From Candidatus Moduliflexus flocculans (lineage in GTDB: Bacteria; Moduliflexota; Moduliflexia; Moduliflexales; Moduliflexaceae), in contig DF820456.1 of assembly GCA_000739515.1 (NCBI GenBank), positions 733,189 through 773,649 of the forward strand: a stretch of 40,461 bases of DNA. The letters run 5' to 3'. Shown piece after piece: positions 17,777 to 29,401 of the stretch (its first letter is position 1; every line of letters begins with the position of its first letter). The position numbers and the translations under genes are program-made. The notes beneath the pieces were generated by a model. That model searched no databases. It had not been told where the DNA came from and saw nothing but the letters and a program-made list of their open reading frames with translations.

Positions 17777-19546
17777 TCATTTCCCTTCAAGCAGAAATTC
17801 GCGCAGTTTGTCGCCGTCGCCAGCCCGACGCAGCGCACGCAGGGCGCGTTGTTCAATTTCGCCGATTTTTTCGCGCGTGGCGTCAACTTCTTTGCCGCCA
17901 TCGCCGCCGCTGACATCATACGTTTCGCCAATACCAAAACGCATCCGCAGGACTTTTTCTTCGCGATAGGTCAACGTGCTTAATACTTGCCGCGTCTGCT
18001 CTTTCAAATCGCGCCCCACGACGGCATCCGACGGAGCGAGCGCGCCTTTGTCTTCGATAAAATCGCCAAGATGACTATCTTCTTCCTTGCCAATCGGCGT
18101 TTCTAAAGAAATTGGCTCTTGCGCGATTTTCATGACTTTGCGGACTTTTTCAATCGGCAGATTCATTTTTTCCGCAATTTCGGCGGTGGTTGGCTTGCGC
18201 CCTAATTCCTGCACCAAATAACGCGACGTTTTGATCAACTTATTGATCGTTTCGATCATGTGCACCGGAATGCGGATGGTGCGTGCCTGATCCGCAATTG
18301 AGCGGGTAATCGCCTGCCGAATCCACCAGGTCGCATACGTGCTGAACTTATAGCCGCGCTGATACTCGAACTTGTCCACCGCTTTCATCAGGCCGATGTT
18401 GCCTTCCTGAATCAGATCGAGGAATTGCAGGCCGCGATTGGTGTATTTTTTCGCGATGCTGACCACAAGGCGCAAGTTCGCCTGCACCAATTCGCTTTTC
18501 GCGTTTTCCGCCATCGCTTCGCCGACTTCGATGCGCTGTAAAATCTTTTTTAATTTATTGGCAGAGACGCACGCTTCCAATTCGACGCGCCGAATTTTGC
18601 GGCGGCCATTGCGGATGATGCGCTCGTATTCTTCCACCATTTCGACCGAAATGCCGCGCTCTTTGACGACGCGCTCGCATTCTTCGGCGTCGGCGCGTTT
18701 CAGGCGGCGAGAATATTTCTTCAGTTCGCCGACCGTCATTCCCATCTGCCGCTCGCAAATCGCAATTTCACTTTCGCCGCGCTCGATGCGTTTCACCAGG
18801 CCTTTAATTTTCGCCACGACGCGCTGCACTTGCGACGGATGCATGTTCATTTCTAACAGAATCGCTGAACATTTTTCCATCTCTTCGCGAATGCTCAATT
18901 CGAGTTTTTTCCGCTTTTGCGAATCAACTGTGCCGGAATTGAGAATGTTTTCAATCCGCATCATCTCTTTTTCGCTTTTGCGGAGTTCGCCAGATTTCGA
19001 GACCACATCTTCTTCTAATTCATCAATCCGATTTTCGCGGATTTCATCGCCGTCCGTGACTTGAATAAATTCTCGAATCTTGATGCGATTTGCCTGAAGT
19101 CGTTTCGCGAGGTTCACCACTTCTCGCACTGCGATGCGCGTACTTGTCACCGCTCGCATGACTTCGGAGCGTCCTTTTTCGATGCGCTTGGCAATTTCAA
19201 TTTCCCCTTCGCGCGTCAACAGCGGCACAGTCCCCATTTCGCGCAAGTACATCCGCACCGGGTCATCGGTTTTGCCGATGTCTTCGGTTTTCACAATTTC
19301 TTTAATAACTTTGGGCTTTGGTTTTCCTTTCAGCGTCAATTCTGTCCGGTCAGTTTCGACAGTCTTATATTTATCCGTAATCTCGATATCCATTTTATCG
19401 AGCAAGACGAAAATATCGTCTAACTGCTCCGGCGCGAGAACATCGGCAGGCAAATGATCATTAATTTCATCGTAATCTAAATATCCTTTTTCTTTGCCTA
19501 AAGTAATCAACTTTCGTACTTCAGGTATCTTCAGCGCATCATTCAT
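17777..19546 (-). CDS. rpoD: RNA polymerase sigma-70 family primary sigma factor with altered region 4.2
   Basis: Directs RNA polymerase to housekeeping promoters. 589 residues: region 1.1 (about 5-55), region 1.2 ([12 protein letters not shown], 95-106), a non-conserved helical insert (about 130-340), and region 2 with [30 protein letters not shown] and the -10 reading segment [16 protein letters not shown] (404-419). Region 3 (RTIRIPVHM, 422-430) and the region 4 start ([13 protein letters not shown]) follow. Region 4.2 is odd: the usual HTLEEVGxxFxVTRERIRQIE is replaced at equal length by a Gly-rich stretch ([12 protein letters not shown]) and TREKIGEIE. The counterparts of E. coli Arg588 and Gln589 are Gly562 and Glu563. 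Sigma-70 -10 recognition should be normal, while -35 recognition may differ. A TATAAT promoter and a terminator flank the gene. Confidence 0.93.
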   Translation of the reverse strand: MNDALKIPEVRKLITLGKEKGYLDYDEINDHLPADVLAPEQLDDIFVLLDKMDIEITDKYKTVETDRTELTLKGKPKPKVIKEIVKTEDIGKTDDPVRMYLREMGTVPLLTREGEIEIAKRIEKGRSEVMRAVTSTRIAVREVVNLAKRLQANRIKIREFIQVTDGDEIRENRIDELEEDVVSKSGELRKSEKEMMRIENILNSGTVDSQKRKKLELSIREEMEKCSAILLEMNMHPSQVQRVVAKIKGLVKRIERGESEIAICERQMGMTVGELKKYSRRLKRADAEECERVVKERGISVEMVEEYERIIRNGRRKIRRVELEACVSANKLKKILQRIEVGEAMAENAKSELVQANLRLVVSIAKKYTNRGLQFLDLIQEGNIGLMKAVDKFEYQRGYKFSTYATWWIRQAITRSIADQARTIRIPVHMIETINKLIKTSRYLVQELGRKPTTAEIAEKMNLPIEKVRKVMKIAQEPISLETPIGKEEDSHLGDFIEDKGALAPSDAVVGRDLKEQTRQVLSTLTYREEKVLRMRFGIGETYDVSGGDGGKEVDATREKIGEIEQRALRALRRAGDGDKLREFLLEGK

Positions 19547-19642
19547 AATATCCCCTTTATGCGATTTTCGAATGGAATAAATTGCTCAAAAATCGTTTTT
19601 CGATCCGGCAAAAATCGCCCGCTACTTCGGCCATTTATTTAT

Positions 19643-19669
19643 ATTATACTACACAAAAAATTTTTTCAA
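19643..19669 (-). promoter_or_regulatory. Putative rpoD promoter
   Basis: On the minus strand a perfect TATAAT (19648 down to 19643) lies 15 bases after TTGAAA (19669 down to 19664), about 97 bases before the rpoD start. The A6T6 tract between would help. It is the best -10 element I found in the window; the 15-base spacer is short. Confidence 0.55.
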
Positions 19670-19681
19670 GAGGAATCTCAA

Positions 19682-19887
19682 TATTTTTTGAAATTTCCTA
19701 TTTTTTTGACACGTCGCAACGCATGTCGTTGAGGCAGATTGCGATAAGATTGGAATGCAACTGGAAAGGTTGCGTCGTCGGCTCGCGCCAAACAGAAGCC
19801 GCAACGCCACATCAGACCTGCGTTGCGGGAGTTGTTGAAGATGTCAACCAAAAGTTGAAAAACGGAAACGATTTGCTTGCGCGGCAC
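19682..19887. other. Unexplained stretch between rpoD and lacZ
   Basis: No gene is supported. The minus strand at about 19740-19870 can be read as a 70-residue segment containing NNSRNAGLMWRCGF. It has no good start or ribosome-binding site and may be a remnant of a mobile or repeated element. I do not recognise it. Confidence 0.25.
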
Positions 19888-19918
19888 GCTGTCAGGCACG
19901 TGACACGTGCCTGACAGC
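19888..19918. repeat. Perfect 15-bp palindrome downstream of lacZ
   Basis: GCTGTCAGGCACGTG (19888-19902), one base, then CACGTGCCTGACAGC (19904-19918). It lies 6 bases past the beta-galactosidase stop codon on the minus strand and could shape the 3' end of that mRNA, but no T-run follows. It resembles a dispersed intergenic palindrome. Confidence 0.75.
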
Positions 19919-19924
19919 GCCCAT

Positions 19925-23096
<3,172 letters not shown>

Positions 23097-23120
23097 AAAA
23101 TATGGTCACTACTGTTCTTA

Positions 23121-23223
23121 CAAGGTGTGATGACGGATGAACCTGTACTGTACCGCGAACGTCCTCGTTCGCGTCTCTTGCGGACGAGGACGTCCGCGGT
23201 ACGCATCCGTCAATCACACTTTG
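23121..23223. repeat. Nested palindrome of the GTACCGCGGACGTCC type
   Basis: Inner arms at 23150-23172 and 23180-23202 pair with two mismatches; each arm is itself self-complementary around TCCT/AGGA. The outer arms, 23121-23139 and 23204-23223, are near-complementary (GTGTGATGACGGATG against a copy with one extra T). The unit is about 103 bases, like its neighbour. Confidence 0.75.
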
Positions 23224-23282
23224 CAAAAACGCTACTGTTTTTGCAAATATCCTGTACCAACAACGAGGACGGCGGCGGTACG
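23220..23282. repeat. Third palindrome plus a decayed repeat copy
   Basis: TTTGCAAAAAC (23220-23230) and GTTTTTGCAAA (23237-23247) form an 11-bp perfect stem with a 6-base loop. The bases after it, from GTACC near 23254 to GGTAC near 23281, look like a decayed copy of the GTACC...GGTAC family. Confidence 0.55.
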
Positions 23283-23364
23283 GGATGACGCAAAATTTGA
23301 TGATTCACCACCGATTCGGGCGGCGAGCAGGGCTGTCCGCTGGTACGTAAACAGTTACATCCTG

Positions 23365-24753
23365 TCAACGTTTCTGGGATCGCCAGTAGGATGCCGGCGA
23401 GCCCAGAATGCGTTCTCCCCATGTTGTTGAGACGTAATAGATTCTCAAACTGACCACAATCGCGCCACACATAAGAAGTGCCGCAAACAGAGTATAACCG
23501 ATGTTCGCATGTTGTGTCATTGAGAGGAATTCAACCGGCATATTGGTTGCCAAACAGAGCCATGCCGCGCCAGCGACCCCAAGAGTCCAGCCCTTCAGCG
23601 AGGTCATCAACACCAGAAGAAGCCACAGCGTCGAAATGACGCCATAATGCCAGGGAAGAAACGGGCTGCGCAATTGCCCAAGCGTCAGCAGGGACAGCCA
23701 GAGTTGAAGGCGAAGGATTCGATTGTTGTCGTCATTTTCTGCGTTTGTTTCACGTCGAAGGCCAGTGGCGATAATGACCGTGCCGAGAATCATCGTGAAA
23801 CTCCAGCCGATAAACGAAGAAAGGCGCGCTGGTTGAAATGATAGGATGTTGAGCGCATCCAGTTTATGAAATATCCCGAAAACAGACATATTTTCAATGA
23901 TGGTCGGGGTGTAGTTGGTGGACAAGAGGGATTCTCCACTTTCGACATGCTGAAGTCCAAAAGTGAAGAAATCCTGATACGGTTTAAAACCAAAGAGCAG
24001 GAGACTGATCCCTGTATAGCCGCCAATTGCAACGTTACAGGCGATCACGGGTTTCCAGCGTCGCTGTATGAGGAGATAAAGCAGCAAGACCGCTGGCCAG
24101 ATTTTTGCGACGACCGCAAAGCCGAGAAGCGCTCCGCCGAGGAACTCATGGTGCTCATCAAAGGCGATCATGGCGAGGAGGCTGATAGCAACAATCACAA
24201 TATGAATATTCTCAATCTGGATGGCGGTGTGAACAACAGGAGCACACAACAGAAGAGGGAAGAGCAGCAGTTGAGGCCGCGATCTGAATGCGCCGCCCCA
24301 CAAGGCGACCCCGGCAAGGGCAATAAGCACAACCGTGATGGTCAGGACAAACCACGCCGTTCGCAGGACAAAGAAGTCTTGGCACAACGCCCACAGACCG
24401 TATGGCAGAATCAGAAATTGAGGAGGGTACAGATACTCGTCAACATGAAAGATGCCGTTAACTGCCTTGTGAATGGGGGTTGAAGACGTCAGGCCAACTC
24501 GATAATGACGTGGATGATAGAGGTGAGCCATTCCGATGGAGGCAAGATAGGCCGCAGTGGCGTAGGCAGTCAAACAATTATGCGTGACTCCGATACTGAA
24601 TTGATCTCCCCGCACAAAACGAGTGTCCTTCACATTGACCATGAATATCGCAGTTCCCGCGAGCAGCAATCCGGCAAGCAGGCTCGTGATGATGAACACA
24701 AGTGTCCATGTTTTTGGGAGAGACCTGAGAGTCTTTTGACGTTCAGCGCACAT
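23365..24753 (-). CDS. Membrane glycosyltransferase, GT87 / DUF2029 type
   Basis: An integral membrane protein of 462 residues with about ten hydrophobic helices, starting with residues 17-40. GT87 enzymes transfer mannose or a related sugar from a polyprenyl-phosphate donor on the outer membrane face. The marks seen are an early acidic site after the first helix (RFVRGDQFSIG), a PPQFLILPYGLW-like loop, and the family signature KIWPAVLLLYLLIQRRWKP at about 219-237. AGGAGG lies upstream of the ATG. It is followed by the palindrome-rich spacer and lacZ, and preceded by a flavin reductase gene 38 bases away. Substrate and product are not predictable, and other GT-C families are possible. Confidence 0.75.
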   Translation of the reverse strand: MCAERQKTLRSLPKTWTLVFIITSLLAGLLLAGTAIFMVNVKDTRFVRGDQFSIGVTHNCLTAYATAAYLASIGMAHLYHPRHYRVGLTSSTPIHKAVNGIFHVDEYLYPPQFLILPYGLWALCQDFFVLRTAWFVLTITVVLIALAGVALWGGAFRSRPQLLLFPLLLCAPVVHTAIQIENIHIVIVAISLLAMIAFDEHHEFLGGALLGFAVVAKIWPAVLLLYLLIQRRWKPVIACNVAIGGYTGISLLLFGFKPYQDFFTFGLQHVESGESLLSTNYTPTIIENMSVFGIFHKLDALNILSFQPARLSSFIGWSFTMILGTVIIATGLRRETNAENDDNNRILRLQLWLSLLTLGQLRSPFLPWHYGVISTLWLLLVLMTSLKGWTLGVAGAAWLCLATNMPVEFLSMTQHANIGYTLFAALLMCGAIVVSLRIYYVSTTWGERILGSPASYWRSQKR

Positions 24754-24791
24754 GGGATAGCCCTCCTCGCATTATTCACACTCCAACACTG

Positions 24792-25436
24792 TTACGCTTT
24801 CCTGAGAATATTCAGCGCTGCGACTGCTCTTTCCCCTTGATTGCCGGAAGCAAAGTCGCGCAGGTCATTGGCATAGAACATAAACCCATCCTGTCCATAC
24901 TTCTTGTCAGCGCCATTGAGATAGTCAAGCTCAATCGCCGCTGAGATCACGTCTCCGATGACCAGCGCTTGAATCCCTTGCTGTGAGAGATCAAGCGTTG
25001 TGTTGAGCGCGCACTCCAACGAAAGAAAGGCTTCCTTGATGCGCGGAACGGCGAGACTGGTGGCCGGTTCTGCGGTAAATCCGCCAACCGCAATTTCATC
25101 CGTCTCCTCTTCATTGTGAAACACGGTTTGATAACACGCATCAAAATAGCGCGCGCTTAAAAAATTGACGCAAAACTCACGGGTTCGAAGAATATTCTGA
25201 TATGTATGGGTGCGCTGGACGAGCGGGGTTAAAACATAGTATCCGCCGTGATCACCATAAAACGAGCTCCACGACTGGAAACATGCATTCGGCTGTCCAT
25301 TTTCCTTGAGCGTGGTAATAAGAAACAGCGCGTGCGGAATGCCCAACGCCATTTCAAAATGCGAAAAGATCTCGAATTCACCCGGCCACCGATCATAAAA
25401 ATTTTCCGGTTTGTTCCTGCCGATTTCAATTTTCAT
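24792..25436 (-). CDS. Flavin reductase family protein (FMN-binding split barrel)
   Basis: 214 residues of the flavin reductase/flavoredoxin type, which bind FMN and pass electrons from NAD(P)H or another donor. The N-terminal strand HALFLITTLKENGQPNACFQSW and the motif REFCVNFLSARYFDAC match the usual phosphate- and isoalloxazine-binding strands. AAGGAG lies 12 bases before ATG 25436. It is cytoplasmic. It may be cotranscribed with the glycosyltransferase gene, but I see no functional link. The partner is unknown. Confidence 0.82.
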   Translation of the reverse strand: MKIEIGRNKPENFYDRWPGEFEIFSHFEMALGIPHALFLITTLKENGQPNACFQSWSSFYGDHGGYYVLTPLVQRTHTYQNILRTREFCVNFLSARYFDACYQTVFHNEEETDEIAVGGFTAEPATSLAVPRIKEAFLSLECALNTTLDLSQQGIQALVIGDVISAAIELDYLNGADKKYGQDGFMFYANDLRDFASGNQGERAVAALNILRKA

Positions 25437-25709
25437 CAGATAATCACACTCCTTCGCTCAAGCCGCCGAACGTCGCGCATAACGCGCCAGAAAGGGCGAA
25501 CGCGACTGAACATGAAGTCGCCCAATTTTCTCATCCGCCCTTTCATAGCCTTCACCCTGCGCCTCAAACACTATTCATTGTCAGTAGAACGTGTCGTAAT
25601 AAGAATACATATCGTATCTCCGTATCATCCCGTCAAGAAAATGAGACATCTTCATTGTGTTCATCGGGTTACGCGAGCAGAGTATTGCTGAGATGAAGCG
25701 TGAAGAATG

Positions 25710-26609
25710 TTATTCTGTATAGGGTGTCATCAGGAGGCGGAACCCGACCGGGGCATTGCTCTGGCTGGGAGCTTCGAACCCGCGATCCGCCGCGCGGAGA
25801 AGCCTGGCATAGCTGCCATAACCGCCGCCACGAATAACCCGAAACTGGCCAGATTTCGGTCCTGTCGGATTCAATACGGGCTCGTGCTGGCCGCGTTCTT
25901 GATAAATGTTCCTGTTATACCAATCAGCGCACCATTCCCACACATTACCTTGCATATCGTACAGTCCCCAGGCATTGGGCCGTTTCTGTCCCACCGGATG
26001 TGTTTGGCGCTCGGAATTCTCGTCGTACCAGGCATGCTCTTCCAGATAAGCGTCATCATTACCGAAAGGCCAGATCGCGTTGGTTCCGGCGCGGCAGGCA
26101 TATTCCCACTCCGCTTCGGTGGGCAGGCGAAAGGTCGGCATGGCTGCATTCAATGTGTGGGCTGTGATAACGCCTACTCGTGAAAGAAATTCTTGCGCGC
26201 CATACCACGAAATTCCCTCTGCTGGGTAGCGTTGCCAATCGTTTCCGGATTTCTCTTCAGTAAACCGCGAAGGATTTTCCTTCATAATCGCCACCCATTG
26301 CGCTTGCGTCACCGGGTATTTCCCCATCCAGAAGCCCGGAGTGATGTCAACTTCGTGGGGCGGCAATTCCCACTCATACGCCCAACCCCGCCTCAGGTCT
26401 TCTTCACAGGCTCCCATCCGGAATCGGCCCGGTGGAATCCATACAAGTTCTATCCCGGTGAGCGGCTCTGTCAAGGTCTCGCCAGGCTGCGGCCTATAAT
26501 CGGCGGCCTTTCGCAAAAATGCCGTGAATGCAGTCTCGCTATCTTTAGCAAGGCTGGTTTGAGCATAACACGAATGGCTATCTATATCGTTGTAAGAAAT
26601 ATGCGTCAT
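25710..26609 (-). CDS. Formylglycine-generating-enzyme (SUMF1/FGE) domain protein, probably not a true FGE
   Basis: The domain from about residue 50 to 297 matches the FGE-sulfatase fold: ELVWIPPGRFRMG, GFWMGKYPVTQAQW, the RLPTEAEWEYACRAGT signature, GNVWEWCADWY and a C-terminal RVIRGGGYGSYARLLRAADR, then GFRLL. Active FGE has two Cys in the RGGSWxC...CR region; here Ser and Ala occupy the places, so sulfatase Cys oxidation is unlikely. Many FGE-fold proteins instead bind ligands or serve other enzymes. No signal peptide is seen. No sulfatase is nearby. The start at ATG 26609 lacks a clear ribosome-binding site, so the first 40 or so residues are uncertain. Confidence 0.85.
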   Translation of the reverse strand: MTHISYNDIDSHSCYAQTSLAKDSETAFTAFLRKAADYRPQPGETLTEPLTGIELVWIPPGRFRMGACEEDLRRGWAYEWELPPHEVDITPGFWMGKYPVTQAQWVAIMKENPSRFTEEKSGNDWQRYPAEGISWYGAQEFLSRVGVITAHTLNAAMPTFRLPTEAEWEYACRAGTNAIWPFGNDDAYLEEHAWYDENSERQTHPVGQKRPNAWGLYDMQGNVWEWCADWYNRNIYQERGQHEPVLNPTGPKSGQFRVIRGGGYGSYARLLRAADRGFEAPSQSNAPVGFRLLMTPYTE

Positions 26610-26995
26610 AAGGTCTGGATAAAAAAATGCTCACAGGCATCTCAGGGCTGACACCCTGCGCTACACATATTTTGCCCCGCCGGGGCGAAAACCTTATACC
26701 GAGATCACGTTAGATATGAACATACATCTACAAATAGACATTTTCCGAAAAACGATTAAAGCTCTTCGCAATCGCAAGAAAAGTGAGTCAAAACGTCCGT
26801 CATTTCAGAATATTTGTCAAGAAATATTCCATAAGAACTGGTATGCGCTTAATGCCTGATTGACGGGCATGACGATATTCCTCGGCAATGTCAATATCAT
26901 TGCCGGGGGAATCCATCTCTACCACTAAGAATTGATATATTGCTCTAATGTCGCCGCTGCGCCCTTTTCAGAAAACGACAACGAATTTGAGACGC
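26610..26995. other. Intergenic spacer with a dispersed GC-rich repeat and a hairpin
   Basis: At about 26637-26690 the text CTCAGGGCTGACACCCTGCG, then a short TACACATATTTT link and the palindrome GCCCCGCCGGGGC, resembles a repeat phrase common between genes in environmental bacteria. At 26879-26908, CCTCGGCAATG and CATTGCCGGGG form an 11-bp hairpin with one G-T pair, downstream of the aldolase gene. No convincing gene is present. Confidence 0.5.
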
Positions 26996-27865
26996 TTACC
27001 ACGCCTTGCCGGAACTCATAAACACATCCATATTGCGCTTAATGGCGTCTTTCATGGAAAGCAGGCAAATATCCATCAATTCTGTATAGCTCATTTTCCA
27101 GCCCGGCTCTTTCGCTAACCTGGTTTTAATCACTGTGGCAGGTGTCAGCATGATTTCCGTAAAGACATTAATTTTGCGAATACCTCTGGCAATACAATTT
27201 CTGAAATCCTGATCACTTAAGCCAGAGCCGCCATGCAGCACCATCGGAATCGGCAGGCTGGCTTGAAGTTCCTGAAGCCGCCCAAGATTTAATTTCGGCG
27301 TGGACTTGAACTCGCCATGCACCGTGCCGATAGAGACCGCGAGCGCGTCCACGCCCGTTTTTTGCACAAAATATACGGCCTCATCCACTTTCGTGTAAAG
27401 GCTTTCGATGTCAGCCTGCAAATCGTTGCCGTGACCGCCTTCATCAAACGGGACATGCCCTAATTCCGCCTCAACAGATGCGCCGTACTTTTTCGCCATC
27501 TCTACGACTTTGCTCGTGATTGCGATATTTTCTTCCAGCGGTCGTTTCGATTCATCAATCATTAACGAAGTCCAGCCCAAATCCAGCAGCTTTTGCATGA
27601 AGTCCAGATTATGGCCGTGATCATAATGAAGCACGACCGGCACGCGGGCTGAACGCGCCTTTTCTACCATATTTTTCGTGACCAAATCGGCGTCCACATA
27701 ACGCCAATCTACCTCTGGATAACTCATAATCACCGGCGAGGCGCTTTCCTCCGCCGCGTTAAGCACCGAATTGATCGTTTCGATGTTAATGACGTTAAAC
27801 ATTCCAATCCCGTATTGACCTTCTTCCGCCTTTTGTAAGGCGTCTTTCAACGTAACAATTGCCAT
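26996..27865 (-). CDS. Class II (zinc) aldolase, fructose/tagatose-bisphosphate aldolase family
   Basis: Cleaves or forms a ketose (bis)phosphate through a zinc-bound enediolate. 289 residues with all metal ligands: His80 and His83 in VVLHYDHGHN (Asp82 is the proton donor), Glu134 in EAELGH, His183 in SIGTVHGEF and His211 in VLHGGSG. The phosphate-binding residues GGSG and the KINVFTE segment are present. IDESKRPLEENI replaces the common IDGSHLPFEENI. AGGAGG is 7 bases before ATG 27865. It is transcribed away from a second aldolase-like gene. The precise substrate (fructose, tagatose or another sugar phosphate) cannot be decided. Confidence 0.88.
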   Translation of the reverse strand: MAIVTLKDALQKAEEGQYGIGMFNVINIETINSVLNAAEESASPVIMSYPEVDWRYVDADLVTKNMVEKARSARVPVVLHYDHGHNLDFMQKLLDLGWTSLMIDESKRPLEENIAITSKVVEMAKKYGASVEAELGHVPFDEGGHGNDLQADIESLYTKVDEAVYFVQKTGVDALAVSIGTVHGEFKSTPKLNLGRLQELQASLPIPMVLHGGSGLSDQDFRNCIARGIRKINVFTEIMLTPATVIKTRLAKEPGWKMSYTELMDICLLSMKDAIKRNMDVFMSSGKAW

Positions 27866-27906
27866 CTTTTTCCTCCTCTAAAAATAGAATTTTCATGCGT
27901 TGCGGC

Positions 27907-27934
27907 GTAGGTCGAAACTGAAGTTTCGACCTAC
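27907..27934. repeat. Perfect 13-bp inverted repeat in the divergent aldolase promoter region
   Basis: GTAGGTCGAAACT (27907-27919), GA, AGTTTCGACCTAC (27922-27934). It lies 42 bases upstream of the aldolase start on the minus strand, within the 319-base divergent gap. It could be a regulator site, but its text resembles dispersed palindromes found in other genomes. The rest of the gap has a TTGACA at 28047-28052 with a weak -10, AAAGAT, 17 bases later on the plus strand. Confidence 0.6.
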
Positions 27935-28184
27935 AAGAATAGCTCCTTTAACGTTCTCGTACATAGAAACGGCGATTGTGTCAACGTTTTTTTCGAAATG
28001 CTTGCCTCGGAAACCTGCGCGTCAATTGATGAATCATGTTAAACACTTGACACGATTCTCCCGCTCCAAAAAGATTACCTTGCGCACATTATCTAAGTGA
28101 CTTCAGTACCTAACAAAAACAACAGCGACGTTACGCCGCCGATTCGTTGTTTTCTCATATTCGTGTAATTAAGGAGCACAACCT

Positions 28185-29081
28185 ATGTCAGATGTAAACA
28201 GACTTATGCAGCGCGCCTGGAAGCAAGGAATCGTGATTCCGGCGTTTAATATTCCGTATCTTCCGATGATGCAGCCTGTCGTGCAGGCGCTAAAGGATAC
28301 CAACACATTCGCGTTAATCGAAGTGGCGCATATCGAATGGATGACCTTCGAAGTGGAAAGCCTCGAAGCCGTCCATGCCGAATATCAAAAGCACAAAACC
28401 CCTCGCCATACCCGTTTGCACCTTGATCATGTTCCTGTGATCAGTGAAAGCGATCACCCGGTAGATTACAAAGAGATCATCGCCAGAGCGATTGCGGTCG
28501 GCTATGATTCGGTGATGGTTGACGGCTCGAAAGTCAGCCTGGAAGAAAATATTGCCGCGACCAAAACGGTCACGCAGATGGCACATGCGGCGGGCGTGGC
28601 GGTTGAAGCGGAGCTTGGCTCGATTGTGCGTTTAGGAAGCGGCACGTTGCCGCCGTATGAAGAATTGTTCGCCTCAAAACAGGGCTTTACTGTGCCGGAC
28701 GAAGCGGAACGTTTTGTGAAAGAAACCGGCGTTGATTGGCTGTCGGTCTCTATCGGCAGCATTCACGGTTCAATCTCCTCCGTCGCAAAAAAAGAAAAAA
28801 AATTAGCGGCGAATCTCGATATTGAGCATCTCACCACCCTGAACACCCGTCTCGGCATTCCGCTTGTGCTGCATGGCGGCAGCGGCATTCCGCGCGAAAC
28901 CGTCCGAAAGGCGATTCAACATGGCATTGCCAAAATCAATATCGGGTTTATTATCCGCGCTCCATACGAAGCGCTGAAAGCGGAATCCACCTCCAAAGCT
29001 CAGGAGGGCGTCTATAAAACTGTAATTGAGGTGATTGATGACCTCGGTGCGCGCGGCTCCGCCGCTCATATCACTGGCTGA
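28185..29081 (+). CDS. Class II aldolase family protein, second paralogue
   Basis: 298 residues, with the same catalytic plan as the divergent neighbour but low identity. Ligands are His79 and His82 in RLHLDHVPVI (Asp81 between), Glu143 in EAELGS, His194 in SIGSIHGS and His230 in VLHGGSG. VDGSKVSLEENI and HGIAKINIG are typical. Compared with standard enzymes it lacks most of the C-terminal extension. AAGGAG is 9 bases before the ATG. Two different class II aldolases facing away from one shared control region suggests sequential or alternative use on related sugar phosphates. A role with the ABC and oxidoreductase locus downstream is an inference. Confidence 0.85.
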   Translation: MSDVNRLMQRAWKQGIVIPAFNIPYLPMMQPVVQALKDTNTFALIEVAHIEWMTFEVESLEAVHAEYQKHKTPRHTRLHLDHVPVISESDHPVDYKEIIARAIAVGYDSVMVDGSKVSLEENIAATKTVTQMAHAAGVAVEAELGSIVRLGSGTLPPYEELFASKQGFTVPDEAERFVKETGVDWLSVSIGSIHGSISSVAKKEKKLAANLDIEHLTTLNTRLGIPLVLHGGSGIPRETVRKAIQHGIAKINIGFIIRAPYEALKAESTSKAQEGVYKTVIEVIDDLGARGSAAHITG

Positions 29082-29119
29082 GCAGGCGCTTGCTGCCGCG
29101 TTTCTCTCGCTTGCCCACC

Positions 29120-29145
29120 CCTCCCGGCTGTTCATGGTCGGGAGG
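29120..29145 (+). terminator. Hairpin after the second aldolase gene
   Basis: CCTCCCG (29120-29126) and CGGGAGG (29139-29145) form a 7-bp stem with a 12-base loop, about 40 bases past the stop. There is no T-run; it could be a weak terminator or a decayed C-rich repeat. Confidence 0.4.
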
Positions 29146-29262
29146 AGTTAGGAAGACATTCTGGCAACGCGATTTTCTCCTTGACTTCTGAAATTGCCCT
29201 ATTTAAAGACGAGCTTGCCTGCGTTTTCATTTTGATAAAGCACGACGACACTGTTTTAGTAA

Positions 29263-29353
29263 TTTTTAAACGTACATTGTACCACCGACGTCCTCGTCGG
29301 CTCGGTGAAAAGAGGCCGACGAGGACGTCGGTGGTACGAAATACGATTAAAAA
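29263..29353. repeat. Nested palindrome (GTACCACCGACGTCC type) upstream of the AraC-output sensor
   Basis: Inner arms 29279-29301 and 29315-29337 are 23-bp perfect complements with a 13-base loop; each arm is also partly self-complementary. Outer arms TTTTTAAACGTA (29263-29274) and TACGATTAAAAA (29342-29353) pair with one mismatch. It ends 48 bases before the sensor start codon and belongs to the same structural type as the element at 23121-23223. Confidence 0.8.
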
Positions 29354-29401
29354 CGAATGAAACAGCGCATCACTCAGAATTGGCATAATGAGAGGGAATG
29401 T

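Noticed and set aside
18438..19064. A 208-codon frame on the plus strand opposite rpoD
   Set aside because: It is an antisense shadow of the sigma factor gene, rich in Arg and Ser, with no family match that I can see.
19678..19899. Possible small gene on the minus strand between lacZ and rpoD
   Set aside because: It runs through the perfect palindrome at 19888-19918 and lacks a start signal. It is reported only as an unexplained stretch.
26820..26960. Short minus-strand reading (MDSPGNDIDIAEEYRHARQS) after the aldolase gene
   Set aside because: About 38 codons with no ribosome-binding site; it includes an obvious hairpin and matches nothing I know. It could be a remnant, but the support is too weak.
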